Notes under the pieces: model-generated
Seen by the model: the letters and a program-made list of their open reading frames with translations, nothing else
What the model was told of the DNA's origin: nothing
The model's database searches: none
Assembly: GCA_937890005.1 (NCBI GenBank)
Contig: CALBZA010000005.1
Coordinates: 4,129 to 68,128, forward strand
DNA from: an uncultured Verrucomicrobia subdivision 3 bacterium
Lineage (GTDB): Bacteria; Verrucomicrobiota; Verrucomicrobiia; Limisphaerales; DASXHY01
DNA: 64,000 bases
Direction of reading: 5' to 3'
Shown here: piece by piece, positions 41,843-51,537 of the stretch
How the letters are laid out: every line of letters begins with the position of its first letter
How positions within the stretch are numbered: the stretch's first letter is position 1
Translations under genes and position numbers: made by a program

Positions 41843-43492
41843 TCAGGACCGGCCGCCAGGCTGCTGGCGTTGCATGAGCGGCGTGTCGCGCAGTGATTGC
41901 GACGCTTCGCGCTGGAACCATGCGTTGATGGCCTCCTCACGCCGCGCCTGACGAACGAGGCGTGTGAACGCCGGAAGCTCTGCGCTGATTTTCGCTTCGT
42001 CCAGGGGAAGACGCTTTTCCACGTAAACCACGAAGCCGCCGTCGGCAGTAGGGCTGAAGTTGCTCGCCTTTCCAGGCTGCGTATCGAAGGCCACGTTCTT
42101 GAACTGGTTAAGGTTCACGAGTCCTTCCAGGTGCGCGACATTCGTGGTGCTGAGAGAAACGGGCGGAAGAACGACGGCTTTCACGTGGGCTCCGGATACG
42201 ATTTCATTGAACGTCTTTCCGGTGCCCAATCCGTCCGCAAGGGCGCGGGCGAAATCATTGCCGGCGCGGCGCGCGGTTTCAATGGAGCGGGAACGTCGGT
42301 AGTCGCTTGCCACCTGATCCTTTACAGTTTCGTAGGGCTGGATTTCGCTCGGAATCCGCTTCGCCAGAGCCACCACGTAGATTTCATCGCTGCCGGAGAA
42401 TGGCTGGTCGGGGAAGGGTTCCTGAGGTGTGAGGCGGAACGCTGCCTGAGCGTAAAACTCCCCGCTGTCGAGTTCGGACGGGCCGTTCTGGGCATCGAAT
42501 GGGGCGGTTGTTTTCACCACGAGATTGTTGCTGCGGGCAAGGATGTTCAGATTTTCCGCTACGACTGGATCCTTCGCGAGCAGTTCGTCCATGAAAGAAA
42601 CTGCCCGGCCGTAGGCAAGGCGAAGAGCCACCTGTTTCCGATGGTCGGCTCGAATTTTCGCTTTGGCTTCCTCCGGTATTTTGGCTTCGGGGAATGCGTT
42701 CGTGCCGAGCCGCTCGTATTCCAGATCGACGAGCTGATTGAGATTCGTAATTCCAGCGATCTCCGTATCAGCTTGCGCGTAGAAGTTGCTCGCGGCGAAC
42801 GAAACGTAGTTCAGCTGGATTTGCTCGGGCTGGCGGTAGGCGAAAATCTGGTTGGTGTAGAAAGTCTTGAGTTCTTCCTCGGTCGGCGTGCCGACGCTGG
42901 TCTGATAATTCGTTCCGGAATAGAACACGACGTGCGTCGCGATCTCCTGGTTTTCGCGGATGTAAAGCTGCCTTGCCTCCTGGGGGGTGACGAATTCGCT
43001 GGAAATTCCCACCACTGAAAACAATTGCTGCAACGCCAGTTCGTTTCGGATGTAGCGAACGAAATCCTGCTCCGTCGCGTTGGGAGCCAGAATCTCTTTC
43101 ACAAACGTTTCCACCGGAATCGGCTGTCCGCCGCCCAGCTGGGCCAGAATGTTGCGTGCGGCCTGGGCCACGGATTCTTCATCAACGTGAATCTGATGGT
43201 CCTTGATCTTCTTCAACAGAAACAATCGCTGATAGATTTGGGATTCAAGGTCGAAACTGGAATCGTTTGGCCACGCGCCGCGCCGGATCAAATACGCGAG
43301 CTGCACCTCCCTGCCTGTGTTTATGTAATCCGTCCGCGTGACCTTTTCGCCGTCAATCGTACCCCACTGCTCGCCGGGGCCACGGGGGCCGGACGACGCA
43401 CTCGGATTGAAATAGATGACCAGGCCGAGAATCATCGCCGCGATGATGGTGACCAGGAGCCAGGATTGGTGTTTTCGAAACGTCCCAAACAT
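41843..43492 (-). CDS. SurA/PpiD-like periplasmic foldase (peptidyl-prolyl isomerase family)
   Basis: A 549-residue protein anchored by one N-terminal helix (SWLLVTIIAAMILGLVIYF), then a SurA_N-type helical domain (QWGTIDGEKVTRTDY to LYIRENQEIATHVVF). The following region (EELKTFYTNQIFAYRQPEQI, FRLTPQEPFPDQPF) is arranged like PpiD around a parvulin domain, although a canonical parvulin active site is not obvious. It probably chaperones outer-membrane proteins in the periplasm. The start ATG 43492 was chosen for the anchor; the frame is open to 43645. Confidence 0.82.
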   Translation of the reverse strand: MFGTFRKHQSWLLVTIIAAMILGLVIYFNPSASSGPRGPGEQWGTIDGEKVTRTDYINTGREVQLAYLIRRGAWPNDSSFDLESQIYQRLFLLKKIKDHQIHVDEESVAQAARNILAQLGGGQPIPVETFVKEILAPNATEQDFVRYIRNELALQQLFSVVGISSEFVTPQEARQLYIRENQEIATHVVFYSGTNYQTSVGTPTEEELKTFYTNQIFAYRQPEQIQLNYVSFAASNFYAQADTEIAGITNLNQLVDLEYERLGTNAFPEAKIPEEAKAKIRADHRKQVALRLAYGRAVSFMDELLAKDPVVAENLNILARSNNLVVKTTAPFDAQNGPSELDSGEFYAQAAFRLTPQEPFPDQPFSGSDEIYVVALAKRIPSEIQPYETVKDQVASDYRRSRSIETARRAGNDFARALADGLGTGKTFNEIVSGAHVKAVVLPPVSLSTTNVAHLEGLVNLNQFKNVAFDTQPGKASNFSPTADGGFVVYVEKRLPLDEAKISAELPAFTRLVRQARREEAINAWFQREASQSLRDTPLMQRQQPGGRS

Positions 43493-43939
43493 AATTTTAA
43501 GAGTGCGCACCCTAACCAGCCCGCCGGGACCGGTCAAACGCAAAAAGCCCCGAAATGCTGCGGCTTTTACGCAACTGTGCGTGTGCCTGGTGGGCGCCTC
43601 ATGTCGCTGATGCCGTTCTCCGATTCCGGAGGACTGCAGGGCCATTCGCGCTGGATTCTTTCTTCACGGTGGTCGGTCTCTGTCGGATGTGAGCCGCGAA
43701 ACCATCCGTTTCCGGATCGTCCAGTCCCGAGCTGACTCTTTGTGCCAGTGCAATTTTTCCGTTAGGGGAATGACTTTTCTGTCGATGAGAGTGCGACCCG
43801 AAGCGCTAACGTGAAACGGGACGAATAGTGACCAGTGTTTGGACATTTTTGTGCAAAATTCAGACGGAGCGTTGATGTGCAGGATCGAAGCAGTATGATC
43901 TCGGCCGGTTGGCATTCGGAACGCTTCGCCGTGCGAACA
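43493..43939. other. Divergent intergenic region
   Basis: 447 bases between the foldase gene (minus) and the alpha/beta hydrolase (plus), presumably containing both promoters. Apart from the hairpin at 43543-43568 and an in-frame upstream ATG (43895) of the hydrolase, nothing was recognised. Confidence 0.5.
43543..43568. terminator. Terminator-like hairpin in the foldase leader
   Basis: AAAAGCC (43543-43549) pairs with GGCTTTT (43562-43568), with A/T runs at both outer ends as in a bidirectional intrinsic terminator. It lies 50 bases upstream of the foldase ATG on the minus strand, so it would act as an attenuator or end an unseen upstream transcript. Confidence 0.4.
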
Positions 43940-44842
43940 ATGAATCCAAAGCAGAACCATGTGCGTTTTCGCTCTTCCACGGAGGAGATCGCGGGGGTTC
44001 TGTTCATGCCGGAATTCGTCTCTCCGGTTCCGGTTGTGGTGGTCTGTCATGGCGCGGGGGAATTCAAAGAGAATCATTTTCCGATGTGCGAACTGCTGGC
44101 CCGGCATGGGATTGCCTCGCTGGCGATCGACATGCATGGTCACGGGAAGAGCGGCGGTGAACGCTATTGCGTGCGGATGGATGAATGGGTTTCGGACACG
44201 CGGGCGGCGATTGATTTTGTTTCGAGTCAGCCGGGAATTGATCCGGAACGGATCGCGGCCTTCGGTCTGTCGTCTGGTGGAACAGCGGTGCTGGAAGCGG
44301 CCGTTTTGGATTCCAGAATCAAAGCGTTGGTAACGCTGGACGCCACGGTTCGAGATTCACTTCCGTTTTTTACCGGGACTTTCTTGAAACTGCTTACAGT
44401 GCTGGGTCGGGTTAAAAAGAAGCTGACCGGACGGGAGTTTCGTGTGTCACTACTGAAGTTCGGCGGCAAATCGCAGCTGGCGTCGGACCCGGAAATCGAT
44501 CGCTGTATTACAAGCGATCCGCGGGCGCAGGCGGCCTTCGGCGCTTTTCCGTTTCCGGGTGGTGCCGAGGCGTTTTTTGTGGATACGATCAAGCGGGTTC
44601 CGGCGATCAAGGTTCCGACGCTGGTGATCTGGGGTGAGGATGACCGGCTGGATCCGCCGGAGAGTGGACGGTTGCTTTTCAACGCGCTCGGCGGGAAAAA
44701 GCAGCTGAACATCATTCCCGGAAACGGGCATGCGGGGCATCTGGATCAGAACCGGAACAAGGTATTTGAACTGACGTTGGATTGGCTGATGAACAATCTT
44801 GTGGGTGAGGCGGGTGTTCAAAATGAAACCAAGAATCATTGA
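43940..44842 (+). CDS. Alpha/beta hydrolase
   Basis: A 300-residue serine hydrolase of the dienelactone/DUF-type esterase group. Oxyanion region VVVCHGAGEFKEN, MHGHGKSGGER, nucleophile elbow GLSSGG (G-x-S-x-G), acid in VIWGEDDRLDPPES, His in IPGNGHAGHL. A start at 43895 (15 residues longer) is possible. It heads a run of plus-strand genes with overlaps or small gaps that leads into the PhcB-like methyltransferase, so its substrate could be an ester made there; this is inference. Confidence 0.88.
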   Translation: MNPKQNHVRFRSSTEEIAGVLFMPEFVSPVPVVVVCHGAGEFKENHFPMCELLARHGIASLAIDMHGHGKSGGERYCVRMDEWVSDTRAAIDFVSSQPGIDPERIAAFGLSSGGTAVLEAAVLDSRIKALVTLDATVRDSLPFFTGTFLKLLTVLGRVKKKLTGREFRVSLLKFGGKSQLASDPEIDRCITSDPRAQAAFGAFPFPGGAEAFFVDTIKRVPAIKVPTLVIWGEDDRLDPPESGRLLFNALGGKKQLNIIPGNGHAGHLDQNRNKVFELTLDWLMNNLVGEAGVQNETKNH

Positions 44843-45983
44843 AGGTGCGGAGGCGAAAGCCTTGGGGCAAAAGGAAAAGTGGGAGCTGCTCTCTCCATTT
44901 CTGAAACAACATGGCCGCGAAGCGTTGTCCTATTCAACGCTGCAGGCCGGCATGGAATATTTCGTAACCGACCGCGGATACATTTCCTACACGACGATCC
45001 AGCATCCGGTGTTTTCGCCGAAGCCGAAGAAGATTGCGTTTTCAGACCCGGTGTGTTCCGACGCCGACCGCCCGCAGCTGGTGCGAGAGTTCATTAAGGT
45101 AAATCCGCGCGTCGTGTTCAGCTGCATCTCGGAACCGTTCGCCGAATTCCTTCACGAAAACCGGTTCAAGGTGAACTGCCTCGGCGCGGAGGTGGAACTG
45201 CCGGTGCAGAACTACAATACGCAGGGAAACTGGAAGGAGCTGGATCTCATCAAGCGCGCGCGCAATGAAGCAAAGCGCGAAGGCATCGTGATCCGCGAGG
45301 AGACGATCGAAAATGTGAACCGGGAGCAGCTGTCCGCGGTTTCCAGTCGCTGGATCGGCACCAAGAAGGTGAACGATCGCGAAATCTGGATTTATGCGCG
45401 CCGCGCCGTTTTCCATTACGAAGAAGGCGTCCGCAAATTTGTCGCTTACGATCGCGATGGCAAGGTGGCCGGATTTGTTTTTTACGACCCGATGTATTCC
45501 GAAGGCCGGGTGATCGGTTATGCGGCGACGATTTCCCGCTGCGATGAAGGGCGCTTCGGCCGGCTTTCAACGGCGGTGCACATGTACGCAATGGATCAGT
45601 TCAAGAAGGAGGGTGTGGAGCGGTTCAGCCTTCACCTCTCGCCGTTCATGAAGCTGGAGAACGGAAAGTTCAACGACGACTTTGGTGTGAGGATGTTCCT
45701 CAAGGTCAGCGCGAAGTACGGGAACGAGATCTACAATTTCCAGGGCCTTTCCTTTCACAAGGCGAAGTATCGCGGTTACGAACGCAACCTCTACTTCGCC
45801 TCGAATGCATTCTGGCCGAGCAACGACGTTTATCTCGCGTTCCTTTCCGCCGACATCGCCCGCAGCTATTTCGAAACCCTCGGGCTGTTGTTGAAGGGAA
45901 TGCTTCCTTTCCGAAAATCGAAACCCGCAATCAACGGCAACGCTGCGGCGCCGAAAAAATCCGCACCTGTATCCACTGAATGA
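44823..45983 (+). CDS. DUF2156 (LPG-synthase C-terminal-like, GNAT-fold) protein
   Basis: A 386-residue soluble protein resembling the catalytic domain of MprF/LysX phosphatidylglycerol aminoacyltransferases (DUF2156): SYSTLQAGMEYFVTDRGYIS, NRFKVNCLGAEVEL, KFVAYDRDGKVAGFVFYDP, GRLSTAVHMYAMDQFKKEGV and HLSPFMKLENG. It lacks the membrane flippase part of MprF. Substrate unknown; aminoacyl or acyl transfer to a lipid is the family expectation. It overlaps the hydrolase end by 20 bases and the porin start by four. Confidence 0.85.
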   Translation: MKPRIIEGAEAKALGQKEKWELLSPFLKQHGREALSYSTLQAGMEYFVTDRGYISYTTIQHPVFSPKPKKIAFSDPVCSDADRPQLVREFIKVNPRVVFSCISEPFAEFLHENRFKVNCLGAEVELPVQNYNTQGNWKELDLIKRARNEAKREGIVIREETIENVNREQLSAVSSRWIGTKKVNDREIWIYARRAVFHYEEGVRKFVAYDRDGKVAGFVFYDPMYSEGRVIGYAATISRCDEGRFGRLSTAVHMYAMDQFKKEGVERFSLHLSPFMKLENGKFNDDFGVRMFLKVSAKYGNEIYNFQGLSFHKAKYRGYERNLYFASNAFWPSNDVYLAFLSADIARSYFETLGLLLKGMLPFRKSKPAINGNAAAPKKSAPVSTE

Positions 45984-47383
45984 ACATGAAGAATCCACTC
46001 AGACTACTCACCACCACCGGCTCCCTCGCGCTTCTGACGCTCCCGCTCGCCTCACGCGCCGATGAGCCGGCGGCGGATGCGACGGATGCCCTGGTGCCGG
46101 AGAAATCCGCGATGATGCGATTCTTCGAACAGGATTATCTGCTTGGAACGTGGGGAGGCCTGCGCACCGATCTTTCGAAACGCGGCATTGATTTCGAGTT
46201 CTTCTATATCTCGTCGGTTCCGAACAACCTTTCGGGCGGAATCAAAACAGGTTCGGCCTATCAGGGAGCGTTGTTGATGCTGCTCGATGTGGATTCAAAG
46301 AAATTGCTGGGATACGAAGGCGGGCATTTCCATGTCGGCGGCGTTACCCTGCATGGGAGCGATCATTTTTCAGACGAGCATATCGGTGATTTCAACAAGG
46401 TGAATTTGGTCGATTTCCCGAATGCCTGGCGACTTTGGGAACTCTGGTACGAGCAGAAGTTTTTGAATGACAAATTTTCGGTGAAGTTCGGTCAGATGGC
46501 TGTGGACCAGGATTTCCTCACTGCGGAATTCTACAATTCGCTGGGATCGATCAATTTCCTGAATCAGACGTTTTTCTATCCGACACTGGCATTCAACGTG
46601 TACGACGTGCCGGTTTTTCCTGCCGGATCGCATGCGCTGGCGTCCAGTCCCTACGGCGCGCCGGGTGTGAGATTGAAGTTCAATATCACGGACAACTGGT
46701 ACGTGCAGGCTGCGGCATACGATGGTTATCCGGATCAAAAGGATGGAACCCGCATCAATCTGAACAAGAATGAGGGGGCATTGCTGTATTTTGAAACGGG
46801 CATTCGCGTGAACCAGGGGCGTGAATCGACCGGACTGCCCGGAAACTACAAACTGGGTGGCTTTTATCACACGGACGATTTCTGGGATAACTATTCCACG
46901 CTGCTTTCCCTTGTCGGAGAAACTCCAACATCGCATTCCGGCACGTGGGGACTCTATTTCCTCGCCGATCAATATCTCTATCAGGAAATCGGCAAGGACG
47001 ACCCGGCAAAGCAGGGTCTGGTTGGTTTCTTCCGGGTCGCTGGCGCGCCTTCCGAGCAGAACCTCACCCAGTTCGGCGTTGATGGCGGATTGCTGTATAA
47101 AGGGCTGATTCCGACACGCGATTGGGATTCATTTGGCGTCGCGGCGTCGTATCTCGAGATGAGCGATGATCTGCGTCGCGCACAGCGCGAAATCAATTCG
47201 ATGTTGCCCGGAGCCTTTCCGCATCTCGTCGATTACGAAGCCGTAATCGAAGTCAGCTACAAGGCACAGGTCACAGCCTGGTGGACCGTCCATTTGAGCG
47301 GCCAGCGGCCGATTCATCCTGGGGGTTCGGCGGACAATCGCGACGCATGGGTGGTGGTTCTGGGATCAACCTTGAGGTTTTAG
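45980..47383 (+). CDS. Carbohydrate-selective porin, OprB family
   Basis: A 467-residue outer-membrane porin. Signal peptide MNMKNPLRLLTTTGSLALLTLPLASRA spans about 1-27. OprB signatures: LLGTWGGLRTDLSKRGIDFE, then strands DFPNAWRLWELWYEQKF and KFGQMAVDQDFLTAEFYNS; terminal strand VVVLGSTLRF ends with Phe. The family takes up glucose and other sugars by diffusion. ATG overlaps the DUF2156 stop (ATGA), and the next gene begins 39 bases later. Confidence 0.93.
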   Translation: MNMKNPLRLLTTTGSLALLTLPLASRADEPAADATDALVPEKSAMMRFFEQDYLLGTWGGLRTDLSKRGIDFEFFYISSVPNNLSGGIKTGSAYQGALLMLLDVDSKKLLGYEGGHFHVGGVTLHGSDHFSDEHIGDFNKVNLVDFPNAWRLWELWYEQKFLNDKFSVKFGQMAVDQDFLTAEFYNSLGSINFLNQTFFYPTLAFNVYDVPVFPAGSHALASSPYGAPGVRLKFNITDNWYVQAAAYDGYPDQKDGTRINLNKNEGALLYFETGIRVNQGRESTGLPGNYKLGGFYHTDDFWDNYSTLLSLVGETPTSHSGTWGLYFLADQYLYQEIGKDDPAKQGLVGFFRVAGAPSEQNLTQFGVDGGLLYKGLIPTRDWDSFGVAASYLEMSDDLRRAQREINSMLPGAFPHLVDYEAVIEVSYKAQVTAWWTVHLSGQRPIHPGGSADNRDAWVVVLGSTLRF

Positions 47384-47422
47384 TTTAGGTTGTAACCGAA
47401 GACGAGAACGCTGGAGAACTGG

Positions 47423-48868
47423 ATGTCCTCACTTAACACTGGAAACAATGGCGCAGATCAGGCCATTACCGAATCAACCGCAATCATAGAGACACGCGGT
47501 GGCTCGACCTATTACGCGAATCTTCGGAGATTGAGCCGCTTCTCGGTTGTCGTGGATGTCCATGGAGCCGAACCGGTGCTGCGGGCTTCCGAGGCGTTGG
47601 AGAACCTGAAGATCGTCTCGGACGATCGAACGATCTATTCCGGGCCATCGGTGGTGCGCAACATGGTTGCCTACGCCGCAAGCATCACGTGCGAACTGAT
47701 GCTTGAGGAATCCGGCTGGTTCGACCTGAAGGTGGATCGCAACTTTTTCGAACCGCACAGTCTGCGTCAGCAATTCCAGGATTTCGTCAAACAGTGGCAG
47801 AAACTCTACAAGATTCTGCCTGAATTCAAGATTGCCGTGGCGGATCTGCAGAGCTTTCTGCTGGACCTCCGACATTGGCTTGACCAGGTGGAATTGAATA
47901 TCAGATCGCAGCCAGCCGGATGCGACGAATCCGAACGCAAGGCATTGAAGGGACTCGCTGAGCCGGTGCTTCAAAACCTGGGTGTTGTTTTTGAGCGATT
48001 CGAGTATGTCACGCAGCAGCTCGACCCGAATCTCCGTTCCGCCCATTCACTGTACGCCCAGCGTCAATTGCATCCCCTGGTGCTCTGCGCGCCATTCATG
48101 TATCGGACATTTCGCAAGCCTCTGGGATACGCGGGCGATTACGAGATGGTCAACATGATGGCCAGGGATCCTTTTCAGGGCGCTTCTGTGTTTGCGAAGG
48201 TGTTGAACACATTCTTTTTGAATACACCTCCCGTTGTCGCTCATCGGAACCGGATCGATTATTTGTATTCCGTGCTTGTTCGTGAGATTGACCGTGTAAG
48301 CCGGTCCGGCGGCGTGGCGAGGGTTCTCAATCTTGGCTGTGGGCCGGCATTGGAGATTCAGGCTTTCCTGGAAAAATCCCCTCCCAATCTGAAGGCCGAT
48401 TTCACTTTGCTGGATTTCAATGACGAGACCGTGGCGCACACGACGGGGGTTCTTAACTCACTTAAAAACAAATTTGGAAGATCATCTGAAATCCGGATTC
48501 TGAAAAAGTCCGTGGCGCAGTTTTTGAAGGAGCAGTCAAAGCCCGTTTCCAGTCTGGGAGGCAAGCCCTTCGACCTTGTTTATTGCGCGGGATTGTTCGA
48601 TTACCTGGCCGATCCCATCTGTGAAAGGTTGTTGTCTGCGTTTTACAATCTGACAGCGCCCGGCGGCGTTGTTGTTTCCACCAACGTCGATCTGGCCAAT
48701 CCGTCCCGTGGCTGGATGGAGTATATGGTGGACTGGTATCTCTGCTATCGCGATTCGAAAGGCATGGGAAAGTTGATGCCTCAGGTTCCAGCGGAAAACC
48801 TGCGTGTTTTTTCGGACGAAAGCGGTGTGAACGTGATGATGGAAGCACGCAGAACACAACATGGTTGA
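47423..48868 (+). CDS. PhcB-like SAM-dependent methyltransferase (fatty-acid methyl ester signal synthase candidate)
   Basis: A 481-residue protein. Residues about 25-110 form a beta-rich domain with RRLSRFS, PilZ-like but without a convincing second c-di-GMP motif. A helical middle (about 115-230) precedes FRKPLGYAGDYEMVNMM, and a Rossmann methyltransferase (about 285-480) has motif I RVLNLGCGPALEIQ and LLDFND. This layout matches proteins annotated as extracellular factor 3-hydroxypalmitic acid methyl ester biosynthesis protein (PhcB). The next two genes are a sensor kinase and a receiver/kinase protein, as in phcBSR. Eight-base overlap with the kinase gene. Confidence 0.82.
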   Translation: MSSLNTGNNGADQAITESTAIIETRGGSTYYANLRRLSRFSVVVDVHGAEPVLRASEALENLKIVSDDRTIYSGPSVVRNMVAYAASITCELMLEESGWFDLKVDRNFFEPHSLRQQFQDFVKQWQKLYKILPEFKIAVADLQSFLLDLRHWLDQVELNIRSQPAGCDESERKALKGLAEPVLQNLGVVFERFEYVTQQLDPNLRSAHSLYAQRQLHPLVLCAPFMYRTFRKPLGYAGDYEMVNMMARDPFQGASVFAKVLNTFFLNTPPVVAHRNRIDYLYSVLVREIDRVSRSGGVARVLNLGCGPALEIQAFLEKSPPNLKADFTLLDFNDETVAHTTGVLNSLKNKFGRSSEIRILKKSVAQFLKEQSKPVSSLGGKPFDLVYCAGLFDYLADPICERLLSAFYNLTAPGGVVVSTNVDLANPSRGWMEYMVDWYLCYRDSKGMGKLMPQVPAENLRVFSDESGVNVMMEARRTQHG

Positions 48869-51512
48869 TCAGGAGATCCAGCAGACGGAAGCGCTGAAAA
48901 ACGCGTTCGCAAGCCACGAACGCGTCGTGAGAGTTCATAACTTCCGTGTGGCATGCATTCTCGCGCTGATTTTCATGCCGGCAGGCAGCACCCTGGATAT
49001 TCTCGTTTACCCGAAGTATTTCGAAGAATTCCTGGGCCTGCGCCTCCTTTGCTCGGCGCTTCTTTTCTTCATTTGGTGGTTCGTAAAAACACCCATCGGT
49101 TCCAGATACTATCGCCTGCTCGGGCTGGTCCTTCCGGCTCTTCCCAGCTTCTTCATCTCTGTGATGATCTACCAGACGGACGGCCCTAGCTCGCCTTATT
49201 ATGCGGGCCTCAATCTCGTGCTCCTGGGAGCCGCGATCGTGTTGAGGTGGACGCTGCAGGACAGCCTCATTGTGTTTCTTGAGGTCATGATTTTCTATTT
49301 CACGGCATGCGCTCTTCACGGGAAGGGAGTGGATTTCAGAGACAGCGTCTATTTCAACAACACCTATTTCCTTTTTGTAACCGGTGTCTTTGTTGTGATC
49401 GGAAGCCATTTTTACAACAAGCTTCGTTTCCGCGAGTTTGCCCTGCGGTTCGAACTGGATGAAAACAGAAAGGCACTGGAGCAGAGCAACCAGAAGCTGA
49501 TGGAGCTGGACCAGATCAAGAGCCGCTTCTTCGCCAACATCAGCCACGAACTGCGCACGCCGCTGACTTTGCTCATCGCGCCGCTCGAACGCCTGCTTAA
49601 GAAGTTCAATCACTCTCTCGACACGGAAACCCGGGACATTCTCGTGACCATGCATTCCAATGGAATGCGCCTTCTCAAGCTGATCAACGACCTGCTGGAT
49701 CTCGTTCGCATGGAATCGGGCCGTATGGATGTGAAGCTGGAAACCGTGAGTGTTGGCGATTTCGTCCGGGGCCTTGCAAGTGCGGCGCGGCAGGTTGCGG
49801 ATGACAAGCGCATCCGGTTTGAAACGCGTGTTGCAGACAATCTGGGATTCGTTTCCGTCGATCGCGACAAGCTGGAGAAAATCGTTCTGAACCTGGTTTT
49901 CAACGCACTCAAGTTCACGCCCTCCGGCGGTCAGGTGGAACTCATTGCTGAAAGGCGGAGTGACCATCTTGCAATGGTGGTGTCCGATACCGGTGTCGGC
50001 ATTTCGGGAAAAAATCTTCCGTTTGTCTTTGACCGATTCTGGCAGGCGGACGGTTCCTCGAAGCGGAAATATCAAGGCGTCGGCATCGGTCTGGCCCTTG
50101 TGAAGGAACTGACCGAGGTGCAGGGTGGCAACGTGTCGGTCGAAAGCGTCGAAGGCAAAGGAACCACATTTACTGTTTTGCTACCCTACCGGGAAGCTGC
50201 CGAAGTGCCGAAGTTGCCGGCGCAGGAGGGGCCGAATTCCGACACATCGACGGTCTCGAGCGAAGAATGGCTTTCAAATCTCTACCGCCGGGCTGAATTG
50301 TTTCCGGCGATCACGCCCGTGCAGGGAAGCATCAAGCCGGTCGAGGTGTCGAAGAACGGCAAGCGCCCGAAGGCACTTGTCGCCGACGACGAGCCGGACA
50401 TGCTGCGGTTCCTCAAATCGCAACTCATTGAGCATTTCGAGGTTTTGGAAGCGGTGGATGGCCAGCAGGCGATCGAAAAGGCCAATCAATTTCTGCCGGA
50501 CATCATCCTGCTGGACATGATGATGCCCGAGAAGGACGGCTTGCAGGTGTGCCGCGAATTGCGCGAACGCACTTCGACCCAGAGCATTCCCATTGTCATG
50601 CTCACGGCGCGGGCCGACGAGGAAACCAAGATGGCGGCGCTGGAGGCGGGCGCGAGTGATTTCCTGCCGAAGCCGTTTTCCATTGCCGAACTTCACGCCC
50701 GCATCAACAACCTCGTCGAGTCGCATCATACTCAGCTCAAGTTGTCCAAACAGAACCAGGCGTTGGAATCCACGATCGAGCAGTTGAAGGAAACCGAGAT
50801 GCAGCTCGTGCAGACGGAAAAGCTGGCTTCACTCGGCCGGATGAGCGCCGGAATCATTCACGAAATCAACAACCCGCTGAACTTTGCCACGACCGGGTTG
50901 TTCACGCTCCGCAACAAGGCGAAGTATCTCCCCGATGAACAGCGCGGCGAATACGCCGAGGTTTTGAACGACGTTGAGGAAGGACTGAAGCGCGTGAAAA
51001 CCATCGTGTCCGACCTGCGTACGTTCTCGCATCCGAACACGGAACAGATCGACAATGTGGAGGTCGCCTCAGTCGTGGGGCCGGCGTTGCGATTCCTCAG
51101 CAGCGAATGGAAGGATCGCGTCGAGATCGAACAGCACATTCCAGAGGGGCATACGATCCACGCTAACAAGAACAAGCTGATCCACGTCGTCACCAATCTG
51201 CTTCAGAATGCTTTGGATGCGATGAAGTCCAAGGCCTACGGCGATGACGAAAAGCCGAGGATCGTGATCAGCGCGCGGACAGAGAACGACAAGAGCATCC
51301 TGTCGATCCGCGACAACGGCCCGGGAATCAAGTCGGAGTTTCTCGACAAGATATTCGATCCATTCTTCACCACGAAGGATGTCGGCCAGGGAATGGGACT
51401 TGGGCTGAGCATTTGCTATCGCATTGTGCAGTTGTATGACGGACGGATTCTGGTGAAGACAGAACCGGGGAGGTTCTGTGAGTTTGCGCTGGAGTTTCCC
51501 GTTAAACGTTGA
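48861..51512 (+). CDS. Hybrid sensor kinase with two kinase cores (PhcS-like position)
   Basis: An 883-residue protein. About six transmembrane segments (residues about 28-190), short coiled coil, HisKA with His near 229 (FANISHELRTPLTLL), HATPase (NLVFNALKFTP, DTGVGISGKN, GVGIGLALV). A receiver (about 505-625; VADDEPDML, acceptor Asp in IILLDMMMPEKDG) is followed by a second HisKA with His near 665 (GRMSAGIIHEINNPLNF) and second HATPase (NLLQNALDAM, RDNGPGI, GQGMGLGLSI). The order kinase-receiver-kinase on one chain is unusual. It overlaps both neighbours' frames and is the likely membrane receptor of the putative signal. Confidence 0.9.
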   Translation: MVDQEIQQTEALKNAFASHERVVRVHNFRVACILALIFMPAGSTLDILVYPKYFEEFLGLRLLCSALLFFIWWFVKTPIGSRYYRLLGLVLPALPSFFISVMIYQTDGPSSPYYAGLNLVLLGAAIVLRWTLQDSLIVFLEVMIFYFTACALHGKGVDFRDSVYFNNTYFLFVTGVFVVIGSHFYNKLRFREFALRFELDENRKALEQSNQKLMELDQIKSRFFANISHELRTPLTLLIAPLERLLKKFNHSLDTETRDILVTMHSNGMRLLKLINDLLDLVRMESGRMDVKLETVSVGDFVRGLASAARQVADDKRIRFETRVADNLGFVSVDRDKLEKIVLNLVFNALKFTPSGGQVELIAERRSDHLAMVVSDTGVGISGKNLPFVFDRFWQADGSSKRKYQGVGIGLALVKELTEVQGGNVSVESVEGKGTTFTVLLPYREAAEVPKLPAQEGPNSDTSTVSSEEWLSNLYRRAELFPAITPVQGSIKPVEVSKNGKRPKALVADDEPDMLRFLKSQLIEHFEVLEAVDGQQAIEKANQFLPDIILLDMMMPEKDGLQVCRELRERTSTQSIPIVMLTARADEETKMAALEAGASDFLPKPFSIAELHARINNLVESHHTQLKLSKQNQALESTIEQLKETEMQLVQTEKLASLGRMSAGIIHEINNPLNFATTGLFTLRNKAKYLPDEQRGEYAEVLNDVEEGLKRVKTIVSDLRTFSHPNTEQIDNVEVASVVGPALRFLSSEWKDRVEIEQHIPEGHTIHANKNKLIHVVTNLLQNALDAMKSKAYGDDEKPRIVISARTENDKSILSIRDNGPGIKSEFLDKIFDPFFTTKDVGQGMGLGLSICYRIVQLYDGRILVKTEPGRFCEFALEFPVKR

Positions 51513-51537
51513 GAATAGAAGGGAACACCCGAGAGAT

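Noticed and set aside
48462..50075. 537-codon minus-strand frame opposite the methyltransferase and kinase genes
   Set aside because: Antisense of two well-supported overlapping genes; composition is rich in His/Gln/Arg as in shadow frames.
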